From NCBI GenBank assembly GCA_963969495.1, contig OZ018324.1, positions 51,330,861 to 51,394,860 of the forward strand: a stretch of 64,000 nt of DNA, read 5' to 3'. Both the position numbers and the translations under genes were made by a program. The notes under the pieces are model-generated. The model worked only from the letters and a program-made list of their open reading frames with translations, ran no database searches and was not told where the DNA came from. Positions 9,655 through 21,544 of the stretch are shown one piece after another (within the stretch, counting starts at the first letter, position 1; every line of letters starts with the position of its first letter). This DNA comes from Ceratothoa steindachneri (lineage: Eukaryota; Arthropoda; Malacostraca; Isopoda; Cymothoidae).

Positions 9655-11594
9655 CACCATCGCGCTTGCACCCATGTAGCTTTCGGTCCCTCTCCATAGA
9701 AGGCACGTTTCGGCCAAATCAGAACGCTACAGAGAAATCCTTAATGAATTTGAACCAGATAACCTAAGTGAAGCTACACTAGAGGAAATCGACGGGGAGC
9801 TGGAGAGGATAACAGACTCCATCACCGAGGCTGACCGCGAGTGTGTACCTATGACAGGGTACATAACTCCTCCACAACCCAGATGGACCGAGGAGATAAA
9901 AGAGATCGCTAGGGAGCACAGGGAGGTGTATGAAGAAATCTGAAGAGCAGGTGCGAGTTGGGAAATAAGCTCGCTGCTAGGACGCCTGAGTGGAGAACTT
10001 AAGCAGGCTATAAACCAACAATAGGCCTTATAGCCAGAGTAGACAGTGAGGTGAATCCCGAAAAATTCTGGCGACAAGTGAAGAGACTAAAAGGCCTTCC
10101 AAGTAGATATAAGATCCACATCAAGGAGGGCGATGATTACTTGTAGGATCCGGTGACCCTGGAAGAGAGGTTCCGCACGTTTTGGAAAGAAATCTTCTCA
10201 ATTACACCTGAGGAGGATATGGAATTTGACCAGGAATTCGAAGGGCAGCTGATTGATGATCTTATTCTGATAATACATCGAACGCACCCACAAGCCCACG
10301 TCGACGAAGGTAGGGAGATGGTGGACCATGTCCGACTGATAACAACAGAAGAGGTCATGGCAACTGTGAAAACCTTTAAACAAATGCACCAGGCTGGATA
10401 GGCATCACTAAAAATAATTTGGTGCATGCCCCCCCGGCAGATCATTCAGGAAATCATTAACATCTATAACGCTTCCCTGAATATGGGCTACTTCTCCGAC
10501 GGTCTAAAAATGGCCACAATCATTTTTATTCCTAAAGAGAAGAAGCTCCCCCCCCCGATCAACTGCTGGAATACAGACCAATATCCCTCTTAGAGTTCGT
10601 GGGCAAAGTCTACGAGAAACTTCTAGCTAACAGGCTTCAAGACCAGCTAACCGACCTAGAAGCCCACAATCCTTAGCAACATGGGTTCCGCAGAGAAGGG
10701 AGACTAACACAGCCCATGCCCTTCTCACCACAAAACTCGCCCATTGCAAAGCTGAGGGGAAATACGTAGACGTGGTGTCAGGCCTCCAGCTAAACCCGGT
10801 CCTGGAAAGGATTCTCTGTGAGTACATTATGGAAAGGAAAGCCCAAATTCCCATCGAGAGCTTCAGATGACCCGAGTTCGAATTCGAGGCGTGTTCCATA
10901 GGTTAGCTGTCTGAGTCCACTGTTGTACCTGGTGTACACATTGGACTTACCTGCTCCAGTTGGGGAAGATGTGATGTACCTGCCATTTGCAGATGCCATC
11001 ACGCAAATCATCCCCAGTTCCTATAGGAACGCTAGAGTTCAAGCAAGGGAGACAGCTGCCAAAATTGAAAACATCAACCGATTCGAGAGAATGTCGAAAA
11101 TTAAGACCAACCGCCGAAAGTTCGAAATCCTTCCAGTAAAATGCTGTATACTTGATGATGTCATAGTTGACGACAACGAGAGTAAAGTCTTAAGTCTGTG
11201 CATCACCAAAACAAGTATAAGACGCATATCAACAACCGAATCTCCCTATCCAAGAGAGAACTTGGAAAACTACAGCTTCAAAAGCCTCAGCGCCAATAAC
11301 CTCAGAAAGATGCAGAGGGTACAGAACAAAGCTGCCCTGCTAATAGCTGTCGCACGCAGGATGGACTGTATTCTGCAAACAGAGTTGCACGCAAGGGCAT
11401 GACTGAAGCCATTGAATATGGTCCTCCAGAGGCTAGGGAGAAAGATCTGGGAAAAGGTAGAAGAAGAGATACTCACGCTTATAAATGCCAACCTCGGCAT
11501 TCCACAACCCTTACCTAGAAGAGTGACCAGGAGAGCCTTATTCCCAAGGGGAAGACTGTGCTCCCCGGAAGAACAAAACGAAGCATACACCTAA
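9655..11594 (+). pseudogene. LINE A ORF2: reverse transcriptase and C-terminal region, broken
   Basis: After a degraded linker (9700-10440), the RT fingers appear as EYRPISLLEFVGKVYEK and LLANRLQDQL near 10570-10650, with HGFRR at 10680. Motifs A and B are missing: sequence jumps from KYVDVV to YLVYTLDLPAPVG (about 10760-10950). Motif C is PFADAITQI in place of F-A-D-D. The thumb and C-terminal region follow: NRRKFEILPVK, then MQRVQNKAALLI, LHARAGLKPLN and RKIWEKVEEEI. Stops and frame changes are frequent. The protein could not be active. Confidence 0.8.
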
Positions 11595-11625
11595 ATAAGA
11601 CAAGAATAGAAGAACACAAAATAAC

Positions 11626-12044
11626 AGAAGAGCGAAGTGCCCTAATCAGAACAACGACATTAAGTAATCAAACAAATAATTAAAAAGAGGCGAATTGACC
11701 AAAAATAGACAACTAAACCAAAACTTAAGTAAACAAATAGAAAGAGACGAAGTGCCCCCCAAACTAACTGAAAACCCAAGTCAATAAATAAATAAATGGA
11801 TAAAAAGAGGTGTAGTGCCCATGATTAATAAATAAATTAAAACTCGAATAAATAAAGAAATATATAAATAAAAAGAGGCAAAGTGCCCAACTAAATCAAA
11901 GAAGAAAAAGAATAAAGAAAAAATTCAAACTTAAAAGAGGCGAATTGCCCATACACAAGTAAAATGCTAATAAAAAAAATAAAATAAAAATTAAAAACGA
12001 AAGCTAATGAATAAGCAAAATCATATTTGAAAGGCTTGAATGCC
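11626..12044 (+). repeat. Periodic motif in LINE A 3' region (copy 1)
   Basis: Seven variants of AAAAAGAGGCGAAGTGCCC occur at about 11627, 11682, 11741, 11802, 11871, 11932 and 12029, spaced about 55-70 bp (the last about 97) and separated by A-rich, weakly conserved sequence. The same motif recurs in copy 2 (29531-29900 on -) and once near a third LINE tail (40086-40106). It is part of the 3' untranslated region. Confidence 0.85.
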
Positions 12045-12129
12045 ATTTTGAGGGAGGACAAAGTATATTTATATAGATATATATTTATGCAACTAAATAA
12101 AAATAACTAAATCAAAATAGAAGAAAAAT

Positions 12130-12154
12130 GGCGGCTGTGACCAACACAGCCGCC
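12130..12154. other. Perfect 10-bp hairpin near the LINE A 3' end
   Basis: GGCGGCTGTG and its exact reverse complement are separated by ACCAA. It lies about 85 bp beyond the last periodic motif. I do not see it in copy 2, so it may belong to the flank. Confidence 0.6.
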
Positions 12155-12159
12155 AGCCA

Positions 12160-12540
12160 CTATACTGGCAGTGCAAAAAATAGAAGGAAATAAAGTAAAG
12201 GAAGAAGAAAAAGGAAAATGCATGAGATGACCCCCACATCAGGGCCAACTAAAAAAATCTACTTCACTACTTTGTATATTACTACCTCACATTTCAATAC
12301 GTGTTACATCATCATCATCATCATCATCATAGTCCAAGAGAATGACGGAACACAAATGCGCCGTGAAAGCCTATTTCCTAACCTGTTTCTACATATGTCA
12401 AATGAAGACCATTCAATTGACATTGATAATGCCAAATTAATTTATAATTACCACACCTATTTCAAAATTCTTGTAATTTATTTCTGAACTATAATTCTTA
12501 CAAGGAATGAATATGAGAAGAAAGTGTATAGCATGGAGTA
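12160..12540. other. No gene seen; short (CAT)n run
   Basis: AT-rich sequence without a recognisable element. It contains a (CAT)8 microsatellite at 12307-12330. Confidence 0.5.
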
Positions 12541-12646
12541 TTATTGAAACTTCGACATGGGCGCTAGCATTCATCACAAGCTTTTAAGCACCCGGGGAAC
12601 CACATCAGCTGATTTCACAAGAAACTCTTGTGGGATGGAAGACATA

Positions 12647-13583
12647 CGAGGGGCGGTCAATAAGTTTTGCAATTCGGATATAAGGAAATGAGATATGAGG
12701 AAAAGTGTTTTATTATTTTTCAATATAACTACCCTCGACTTCAATGCACTTGCGCCACTTGTCCCTGAGGCTTCGAATTGCCGACAAACAGAAATCTCCC
12801 GACGGCTGTTGAATCCACTCCTGGACGGCCAGCTGGAGATATTCATCGTCTACAAACAGGCGTCCACGCAGTGCAGCCTTGAGCTGGTGGAATGAAAAGT
12901 AGTTGCTAGGGGCCAGACTGGACTGTAGGAAGGATGGTTGAGCTCCTCGAATCCGCACTCGCGCAGGGCAGCTTGTACAACTCTGGCCTTGTGGACTTTG
13001 ACGACGTTGAAGTCGATCATGTGGAGTGAGGTTTCTAGGGACCCTAGGGGCGGAAACCTTAATCATGGCCAAATTGTCATGAATGATGTTGATAACACTT
13101 CTATGTGATATTCCAAGTTATCGCTCGATTTCTTCGACCTTTACCCGTCGATTTTCGAGGATCATCCTCTCCACACGGGCCACATTGTCCTCGTTGGTCA
13201 GGTCTGACAGGCGTCCTGGACAGGGATCATCTTCAAGAGGACTCACGACCATGGCGGAACTCCCTATTCCAGCGAGCAATGGTTGCATAGGAAGGGGCGG
13301 TGTAGGCGTACACTACAACTATGCGTTCATGGATCTCTTTTGCATTCTTGCCTTCCTTGGTCAAAAATTTGATCAGTGCGCGGTGCTCAACTTTCTCCAT
13401 TGTTGAAAAATTTGTGACTGACGATCTGCGATCAGTTATTGCTTCTTAAATAGACGAGTCAGGAGCGTGCGGCTGCAGGTCCTGACTTGTCATAAGTTGT
13501 CCTAACACCCCCCACAAACAGCCTTTCCCCGCCCTTCCTCTGTTTTGCCCTGCCGATTCGCAAAACCTATTGACCGCCCCTCG
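12647..13583 (-). mobile_element. mariner element, internally deleted, nested
   Basis: Imperfect terminal repeats of about 25-30 bp (CGAGGGGCGGTCAATAAGTT and its inverted partner) are flanked by TA at 12645-12646 and 13584-13585, the mariner target duplication. At 937 bp it is shorter than the usual 1.3 kb. It split an older transposase gene. Confidence 0.95.
12707..13401 (-). pseudogene. mariner transposase with central deletion
   Basis: On - from 13401 the frame starts MEKVEHRALIKFLTKEGKN (helix-turn-helix). It continues with PSYATIARWNREFRHGRES, a frameshift, then VERMILENRRVKVEEIERYL and VPRNLTPHDRLQ. The catalytic region with the first two Asp residues is deleted near 13000. The C-terminal third remains: VHKARVVQAALRECGFEELN, a frameshift at the third Asp (around SPDLAPSNYF), LKAALRGRLFVDDE and WRKCIEVEGSYIEK at 12713. 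It cannot transpose itself. Confidence 0.88.
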
Positions 13584-14515
13584 TAACTTCTTTGGTTTGG
13601 TAGACTAAACTTCACTCCTTTAACAAACCCCAAAGAAAAAGTCGCAGGGTGTTTAGTTAGGACTTCTGGCTGGCCACTCTTTCGGACCACGACAACCCAT
13701 CCATCTCCCAAGTAAGTGAGCATTAAGCCATTCACGAACAACAACAGCAAAATGTGGAGGAGCACCATCTTGAAAGAAAGTCACATCTTCAATATTCTCC
13801 TGATTATTGATAACTGACAAGATTTCATTTTGCAGCACGGTGAGGTACCTTTCGGCAATCATGGTATCGCGAAAGATGAAGGGACCCACAATCCTGTCCG
13901 AAGTCATTCCACACCATACCGTTACCTTCGGCCGATTCTGCACTTTTTAGAGGTAATACGAGGATCTTCTCCCGCCCAGTTCGCAAACGCACCGATGTGG
14001 AATACCGCTTCATCACTCCAGAAGATATTTATAAAACAGATCAAACCAATATTAATACCAAGCCAGCATCATCTCCCAAACCTCCATACGAATGCCACAG
14101 CCTTCAGCAGAGTGCTTGGCAGTAGTGCGGCTTCCAAGCACGCCATTAAACTCCTTTTAAACACAGTTCGTACACAGTGAAAGAAGAAGCCACTTTCACT
14201 TGCTGCTTGTCGAACTGACTTTATCGAATTATGTGTAAACATTTCATGAACAACTTGCACTACTTTCTGGTTACTGGAATTGGAAGGCGACCGCTTCTTC
14301 AGGTATCAGTTACAGATCCTGTGGCCATGAGTTTTGCATGACAATTCTTGATCGTCTTAGAGTCAACTTGAGTATTTCTTCCTTTAATGGTCTTCCACCA
14401 TCTTTGCACTTGAACAACGGATCTCCAAACTTCGTAACTTGTCGCTAGCTGGGCAGACTCCTTTAGGGTAAGACGTTCAGAAATGTCTGTAGTGTTCCAA
14501 ATTTTCAACAAAATA

Positions 14516-14930
14516 ATCGATCAGAAAAGAAAGCAACAACGTAGATTTAATTCCCATAAATCAAGGAACAACCTCAAAAAATGAGAAATTATTACAATAT
14601 ATAGATAAATTTTAAGTATTTTAAAATAGGGAGTTACCTTTCTGAGATAGACGCTTTCCTATACATAGACGCTTAATAGAATCAGCTCTCAGAAAAGAAA
14701 TTCTAAACTTTAATTCTTCTGCTGGTCAATTTAACACTAATCCCTTGATAAACAGAAGGTTTATCCGGAATAATGTAGGTCCATACCAGCCACCTGATTA
14801 AATTCTGACTCGTAAATTTGTGTCCTTAGGTTAAGCATCTTTCTTTATTCATTAGTTTCTCATCAAATGAAGACGGATGTCTCCGTCAAAACCTGGTTTC
14901 CCAATCAATTGGTCCAAAATACTGGTCCAA
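14516..14930. other. No feature seen
   Basis: AT-rich sequence without recognisable coding, repeat or RNA features. Confidence 0.4.
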
Positions 14931-14932
14931 AT

Positions 14933-15085
<153 letters not shown>

Positions 15086-15090
15086 GTGAA

Positions 15091-16121
15091 GTGGACACGG
15101 ACCGTACAAAAAGCCTTCTTGCCAAAATATAGGTTTGATTCAGTTTACCTTTGGCATAGAAAACGGTCTGATGTGACGTCACTTCCCTCTTCTTTCCGCG
15201 GAGCTCCGACGCCATTTTTGTTTGCTGGTAAGTTGTTTGATATTTTACGTGTGTGATGTAATTTTTACGAGTTACATTATAGGCGACAGTGTTCGTGAAT
15301 ATTGAGTGATTCTGCTAGTTATGGTTTCCCTGGTGAATATGATAATTGTGAAGGAAAATGAGTGTGATTTCATAACGGTGACCAGCGTGGGGATTTCTGT
15401 GCAAAGTTGACCATTTTTTTCAGTATTAAATGATATTATTTGTGTTATTATCTCACATTATTTTATGTTAGATGCAAGATTTAACTATATACAGTGTTGT
15501 GCTAAGTGTATTAAGTAATAGGATAAGTGTTTATATTTTTACATTATTTTGCATTTATCATTTTATAGGCTATTTTGTATTTGATTTTGTGAATTTCAAT
15601 TTTCAATTTTGCATTTGCATTATTGCATTATGATAGGGATTTTACATTGCCTAATGAGGTTATTAATTTATTTTTGCAATGATAAACAATGAAGGCTGTG
15701 CATTACTTGCTCAAAAATGTTCTATAAAATTAAGAAATTTATTATTTTTTCTATTATTTTGATACCTATGTAAAAATGCTGTAAAATAACAATTTGAACC
15801 GGATTTTTTTATGTCTTTTCATAACATTTGTGTACCATTTAGTATGTTTTTTTTATTTCAGTTGTGGCATATAAAATGTTTTTACAAAAAATGGTACCAA
15901 AGACATACTGAGCGTCTTCTACATGGTCACGATCCGTACTAAAACACGTTTTTCACAAATGAGACAATAAACCTGAACTGGAAAACATATTTCCAAGTTC
16001 TGTATATGGGAAATAATGGTATTTATGTGACTACCTTTTATTCACTTTGGACTTCTGCTAACTTTAAAACTTTAGCTTTGATGACCAAAAAACCACTAGC
16101 AGTACGATCCGTGTCCACCTG
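15091..16121. mobile_element. Possible non-autonomous element with short inverted ends
   Basis: GTGGACACGGACCGTAC at about 15092 and its inverted partner GTACGATCCGTGTCCAC at about 16104 define a ~1-kb AT-rich unit with no coding frame. A third related motif (CACGATCCGTAC) lies inside at about 15928. I see no convincing target duplication. The left end directly abuts the microsatellite. Confidence 0.45.
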
Positions 16122-16124
16122 ACC

Positions 16125-17135
16125 CTATATTCTAAATTTTCCAGAGTGTGGAGAAATGATTCAAAATACTTAATAAATATAAATAGTAATTTAATTTAAA
16201 AACGGGAAGTTTGAAATTTAGGCTCAAATATAAGATTCTTTTCTCGTAACTCGAGAGAATTCTGGTGAAAATGTTAGGAATCGTTTCATCTGAATTATAC
16301 AAACAGCATGTGTTAAGATAGATCCGCCTTATCTTAAAATTTTAACATTCTATGTAAGTTGAAACGATGAAATTTAGCTCAATAAGACGCAGGAGAACAC
16401 TAAAATCTAATATTGATAGTCGCAAGCGAAAAGACTGGATTTCCTAAGTAAATTCTCTAAACGAGTACCAAATCGTATTTTCTATCAAATTTCTTCTAAA
16501 AGAAATTTGACGGTGGAAGATTTGTACAATTCTTTATTTTGTTTAAAATGATTTCTTAAACACTTCAAAACGAATAAGTTTGAGGGCATAGCCATAACCT
16601 TTACAAATGGATAAATATCTTGAGTCCAATTTAGCTTTATCTAACTTCTTTGAAGTCATTTCAAGTTGTTTGAATTGACGCAATTTTCATCGTAGAGGGA
16701 TGAAAGAATTGTAGAAATTGGTTTAATTCGCGAAAACCTTAAAATATCAGCAGGAAAATGAAGACCCAAGAGTTGATGGAAAAAAACCCCATTTATTTAG
16801 CTCTGTCAGACCTTTCATTTTTTTATATCTGAACATCTTCAGAGATTCTATTTAAAGTTAAAGAAATTACCTCAATTTCGCAACGTACTTGTACATTAAC
16901 AAAAACAAACACCAATAATAAAAAATACCAAAAACAAACAAACAAACTTAGTACGCCTTAAATGATGCCAAAGAAAGAGACTGAAGTTAAAATATGATAA
17001 AGTATAAAACTTAAGATAAGAAGCGAATACGTGAATGATGGAAAAGTAATTTCACGTTAACTTATTTAGATAGTCGTTTTTTGCCAAGAATGAAGAAGTG
17101 AACGAAAAAGAGCACGAAATTTTCTTGGTAGGTTG
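16125..17135. other. No feature seen
   Basis: AT-rich anonymous sequence with scattered stops in all frames. Confidence 0.4.
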
Positions 17136-17139
17136 TAAG

Positions 17140-17470
17140 GTTATAAGATATGGCGGGGCAAGGAGGAGTCAGCTTTGTTGAGTGTTGGTTTGGTTTTCTA
17201 AATATAGAACGACTCTAATATTTTTAACAAATTGATTGAAGGAGCCCTAGAAGAATGGAAAATTGTTCCGTTGAAATAAGGTGGCCAGTATTTTCTACAT
17301 TAATTCGTATGCTGAAGAATTCGGATGTAGTTAAGGGTCTTTGAGTTCTATTAGATAATCCAAGATGTTTGTTGTTCTTCTGTTTAAGATGTAGGCTAGT
17401 TTGGCCTACGTAGCAGGCATTGAAGCTGGCTGCAGTCGATGGATTTGTGGCTCTCGACAGCGTATCACAT
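17140..17470 (-). pseudogene. GIY-YIG-type fragment, third PLE-like lineage
   Basis: On -, 17450-17290 reads ASFNACYVGQTSLHLKQKNN, with SNRTQRPLTTSEFFSIR just after. The C-Y-V-G-Q-T-S-x-H-L block is the YIG-Arg region of GIY-YIG domains in a lineage distinct from the PLE1/PLE2 type here. A weak tail continues to about 17140. Upstream frames on - (17600-17785) are Lys-rich and may be part of it. No RT is seen next to it. Confidence 0.55.
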
Positions 17471-17829
17471 TCTTCTGTTTCTATTTGGTCCTAGGAGATT
17501 CTTAGGTACAAACCAAGAAGCCCTTGTGTTTTTTTGCCTTTACAGCAATTTCAGCGGATGCGAAACTTAATTTGGCAAACCTTCGATTTTGGCTGAATTA
17601 GCCTATCGTAGAGACTTTTGTCCAGGTTTCTTTCTCTTCAATTTCGTTGTTGATGTATTTACAGGCTTTGTCGCTGAGGTGACGATTTCCGGTGGGTTCC
17701 TTGCTTCTAATCCTATTATTCCCAGCTTCTTTTTTTTTCTGTCTGCCATCAGGTTTTCGACACCTTCGGTGATATGACAAATCACGGTGTATTCTGATAG
17801 GCTGTCTATGATCTTTTAAAAATAACACT

Positions 17830-18560
17830 GGAAGGAAATCCAATTGTAATTGTAAAACAATTGGCTGATAAAATACATTCAACTCATTCCACTGTACATC
17901 GTCATCTAAAGGAGATAGGCAAGGTTTCACGATTGAGGCATTGGTTTTCTTATTCCCTCGCAACAAAGAATCAATATTTGTTCATCTCTCTTTTTTCCGA
18001 CTAAAAAGAAAAGCATTTTTGAGTAGGGTTGTTACAGGAGACGGAAAGTGAGTTGAGTACAATAAATGTATTAAACGTTCTAAACAATGCATTAGTCCCG
18101 AAACATGAGCCTCATCCACAGATTCTCCAGTGCGTTTGGTGGGATAAGAATGGCATAATCCATTTTGAATTTCATAGCCCAAATCACACTACTATAAAAA
18201 ATGCTTACAGTGCTCAGTTGGACAGTTTACATGCAGCACATGAAGAAAAAAAGACGGAAATTAATCAATAGAAGAAGAGTGCCCTCTCATCAAGACAACG
18301 CGCGACCTCATATATGAAGATATCTCATAGTTAGCTTAGCAGTTCAATTGAGAACTTAATGAGTCATTCAGCATAGTCACCCGACTTAGCCCTATATGAG
18401 TACTATCTTTGTTTGGAATTTAGGGAATCACCTGAAGAGAATGAAGAAGTCAACAAAATAAGAGATCGAAACAACCTTAAATAACCTTTTAAAATCAAAA
18501 TCAAAGGATTTTTACAAACATGGTTTTGCAAAGGTTAATACAAAGATAGAGTGAAGTGAC
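17830..18560 (+). pseudogene. mariner transposase relic
   Basis: Across several frames on +: LADKIHSTHSTVHRHLKEIG, then VVTGDGKWVEYN (first Asp region, Gly-Asp-Glu changed to Gly-Asp-Gly), QCVWWDKNGIIHFEF at 18130, then QLDSLHAAHEEKK. The second Asp block is a degraded H-Q-D-N-A-R-P stretch near 18290, and the C-terminal part (LNNLLKSKSKDFYKHGFAKV) ends near 18540. The order is that of a Mos1-like mariner. The helix-turn-helix start and terminal repeats are not recognisable. Confidence 0.75.
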
Positions 18561-18724
18561 AAGAATGGTGGAAATTATATTACTTACCGGTTATTGCAAA
18601 GGTTATGTTACACTCATCACGACGCTTTCAACAAAGGACACAATGATAGTTTTGATGCAGTTAGACACGTGTTTATGTTTTAACATATAAACATGTGTTT
18701 AAATTTTAATATTATCAATATGTG

Positions 18725-19240
18725 CCCCCCCACCCCTCGATAGCGAGCATGCTCTCCAGGCAAGACCTGAAGGCCGAGCACACGTTATGAACAAAGTCCT
18801 TCCTCTTGCTGGCCCACAGGTGGTTGAGGGAGGACATCAGTGAGTCAACGTTACTGTGATAGACCATGCAGGCATTGCCCTCGACGTGCAATCACACGCT
18901 GTAGTCGAGGGGATTGAGATCGGGCGACTGCGTCGGTTGAAAGTCCATCGACCAGAGGTTCTTGTTCGACCCTAACCACTCTTGCACTAGCTTGGCGTTG
19001 TGGGTCGGGGCATCGTCTCGCTGAAAGACGTAGCCCGCCTTCTTTGTGATCCTTCTCACATAGGACAGAACTGTTATGGCCAAGATGTCACTGTAATCGT
19101 CTGCTGTGAACCTGTAGCCAACCTTAAACTACATTGGTGGCATCTTCTCGTCTTTTGAAGCCACGACGCTGAGCATCATCACGGGGGACGGAGGCTTGGA
19201 TTGGATTGATAATAAAATTTATACAAAATTAGTCGTTGCT
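18725..19240 (-). pseudogene. Tc1/mariner-superfamily transposase, C-terminal half
   Basis: On -, VLSYVRRITKKAGYVFQRDD then APTHNAKLVQEWLGSNK (second Asp) and SPDLNPLDYSV (third catalytic position) are in one frame at 19083-18892. Beyond the stop the homology continues to about 18730 with NVDSLMSSLNHLWASKRKDF and ends in a G-G-rich tail. The N-terminal half is missing. Confidence 0.78.
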
Positions 19241-19244
19241 TGAT

Positions 19245-20503
19245 TCTTCGAGGTATGGTTTACACGAGGGTGTGACACCTGAGGGGCGTGATGCTGGCGT
19301 TACAGAGGCGGCGACTCATTGATAAACAACTGCATCCCATCATTGGCTTATTGCAGTTTACCTACTTGCGCTACCGACAGGAAACAACCACATATCAACA
19401 CATGCACAACATGCTTTGCAGTTGCACAATTGAGACAAAAAACCTTTCTGAAAATGGATTAAGAAACTCGCCAACTGTTCGAACACAAATAAGGCCAAAT
19501 CCACCGAAATCTAAACACCTAAAAAGCGATTAAATTAATTTTTTAGTCTAGAAATAGATCGTACGAAGAGACACAGTAAAACCCCTTTTTTTTACTTTCA
19601 CTGAGAATTCGGCATCTGCGCGGCCAACTTATTGAAATCTTTAAACATTAAATGGGTTCTTTAATATAAGTTACGATTGGATATTATAGCTAGATATCTA
19701 GCGGCAACTAGTAACAACGAATTCAAACTAGTAAACAAAAAAAATTAACGCTGCAATAGCACATAATTTATTTTTATTATAAAATAAAAAGTCTTGGAAT
19801 AATTTATGTCCTTAGAGAAATAAACGTCATTTAACTCATTTTTCATATTTTTTTAAAAGCACCCATCTTGCCACAGTCAACAATGTCAAAAGTCGCTAAC
19901 CTCGATTAAAAGCAAAACAAATCTTTTAAAAAAAAACTTTCAAAAATCAACCTCAAAATAAAAAAAACCGTAAGCTAACGAAAAAAACAAGAAACAAAAC
20001 AGGAACATGCGACCAACACCAAAGATAGTCAACTACATTGGAGGCGGCTAGCGTTCTCCTAATTGTCCATTGATACCCTCTCTTCTTTTTACTTGTACTT
20101 CACTTCACCATTTACTCTCTCTCTCTCTTATGAAATAGCTTCTAAAGGATCTTAAGATATTTGATGCTCGTAATTATTCGGTGATACAACACTTCAAAAA
20201 TACATAACAAAACATCTGGCCTCTTTCATCTAATTCCAAATGGCATCGACGCCTCACACAAATCTTCAATCGCTCTATGTTTTATAACATCATTAAAAAT
20301 GTCTGGAAATGTACATAAACCAACCCATTCACAAGCCAAACAATGCATCCATTGATCTGGCAACATACTCTCCTATTTTCTTACTCTGCCACCATCCAAA
20401 ATCTTTGACAGCACTATTACTAAATAAAATCGTTCCCTATAGCCCATTATATTCCTCCCAATTAAGGATTCCGCTAATTGCTCTTAACAAGCACCTTACT
20501 CAT

Positions 20504-20505
<2 letters not shown>
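19245..20505. other. No gene seen
   Basis: AT-rich. CAGTAAAACCCC at 19573-19584 resembles a pogo/Tigger terminus but has no partner that I can find. A short CT run lies near 20108. Confidence 0.4.

Positions 20506-20507
<2 letters not shown>

Positions 20508-20590
<83 letters not shown>
20508..20590. repeat. (AT)n microsatellite
   Basis: About 80 bp of pure AT dinucleotides. Confidence 0.97.
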
Positions 20591-20595
<5 letters not shown>

Positions 20596-20924
20596 AGGAG
20601 AAATCCCAGAACCACTAGAAACGGATGCACCATTTATTTTTTTCCAAACTACATTTCGAAATCTACAAGTTTCCAACTCCAGGCTCAAAATACCAAGTAA
20701 CTAAATTAGTACACGAGAGGGGAAAATACCGATAAAACAAGCAATAGTCAGAAAATAAAAATGTTTTTAAAATTTCGAGATATAAGGAAATTTTGAATTA
20801 TAAATTTAGATAAAATGTTTATACAAAATAAAAATACAAATTTCGAAGTTGACAAAAAAAAATAATAAATTAATAAATAAGATTTAAATTTGTTTAAAAA
20901 ATTAAAAGAAAATAATATAAACGA

Positions 20925-21115
20925 AATTTAACATCCTCCTCCTAGGTTTTCGCAATTTAAATTCCCCCCCCTTTAACTTTTCACAATTTAATATCCTCCC
21001 AACTTAGGTTGTCCCGATTTAACATCTCCCCTAAGTTTGAGAAATTTAACATCCTCCTTCTAAGTTTTCGCAATTTAAGGTTTTCTTCCCTTAAGTTTTC
21101 TCATTTTAACATCTC
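20925..21115. repeat. Degenerate minisatellite, ~30-bp unit
   Basis: About six irregular units share the blocks TTTTCGCAATTTAA and ACATCCTCCTCCTAAG, alternating in the same order. The unit length varies (roughly 25-36 bp). Sequence either side (20592-20924 and 21116-21540) shows nothing recognisable. Confidence 0.7.
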
Positions 21116-21544
21116 CTGTGAACTGAACAAGTTCGAAAGTACTTGGAAAATCCGCCTTTCATTTTTCTGTGTGATTTTTTTGCATTTTATCAACCATGTA
21201 TGTAGGAACAAAATATAAATACTAAAGAAGAAAACCATGCTTATTTAACAATTTTATTTTTACATGCAAATGACATTAAATATATTCATGAACATTTAAT
21301 TAAAACTAAAATTATTCTCGTAGTTTTGTTTTAAATTTGTAAATAACAGTATTGAAATTTGGGAAAATACATATAGGGGCACTTGTATTACAGTTTTTAT
21401 TCTAAAATGTAAATACAGTAATAATACTATAGATACACATAGGATATTATGAAATGTATTAAGGTTTTACATTATGCAAGAAATTCTTTAAGCAAATAAA
21501 TTATTTTTCTATTAAAAACTTTACTATTGATTTTTACTTAGTTG

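Larger units (their letters stand above)
7130..12110 (+). mobile_element. Jockey-like non-LTR retrotransposon, family A copy 1
   Basis: 5' untranslated region, ORF1 remnants, APE-type endonuclease, RT remnants and an A-rich 3' region follow in order. The same family occurs on - at 29500-34690, and both copies align from the 5' untranslated region on, which places the 5' end near 7130. Copy 1 has lost the ORF1 zinc knuckles and the central RT motifs by deletion. Jockey/I-group placement rests on the endonuclease style and on the C-terminal M-Q-R-V-Q-N-K motif; the exact clade is uncertain. Confidence 0.85.
12540..14515 (-). mobile_element. Tc1/mariner-superfamily transposase element, interrupted
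   Basis: A transposase on - runs from about 14511 down to 13590 and resumes at 12646-12570 on the other side of a 937-bp mariner. Its pieces are an N-terminal helix-turn-helix region with CHAKLMATGSVTDT, an Asp block (FWSDEAVFHIGAF), VTVWCGMTSDRIVGPFIF, FFQDGAPPHFAVVVREWL (second Asp) and RWMGCRGPKEWPARSPN. The C-terminus, SIPQEFLVKSADVVPRVLK, lies beyond the mariner. This belongs to an IS630/Tc1/mariner lineage common in insects. Stops and frame changes are frequent. I could not define its terminal repeats. Confidence 0.82.

Noticed and set aside
19288..19533. 81-codon + frame
   Set aside because: No recognisable motif; length is within chance expectation.
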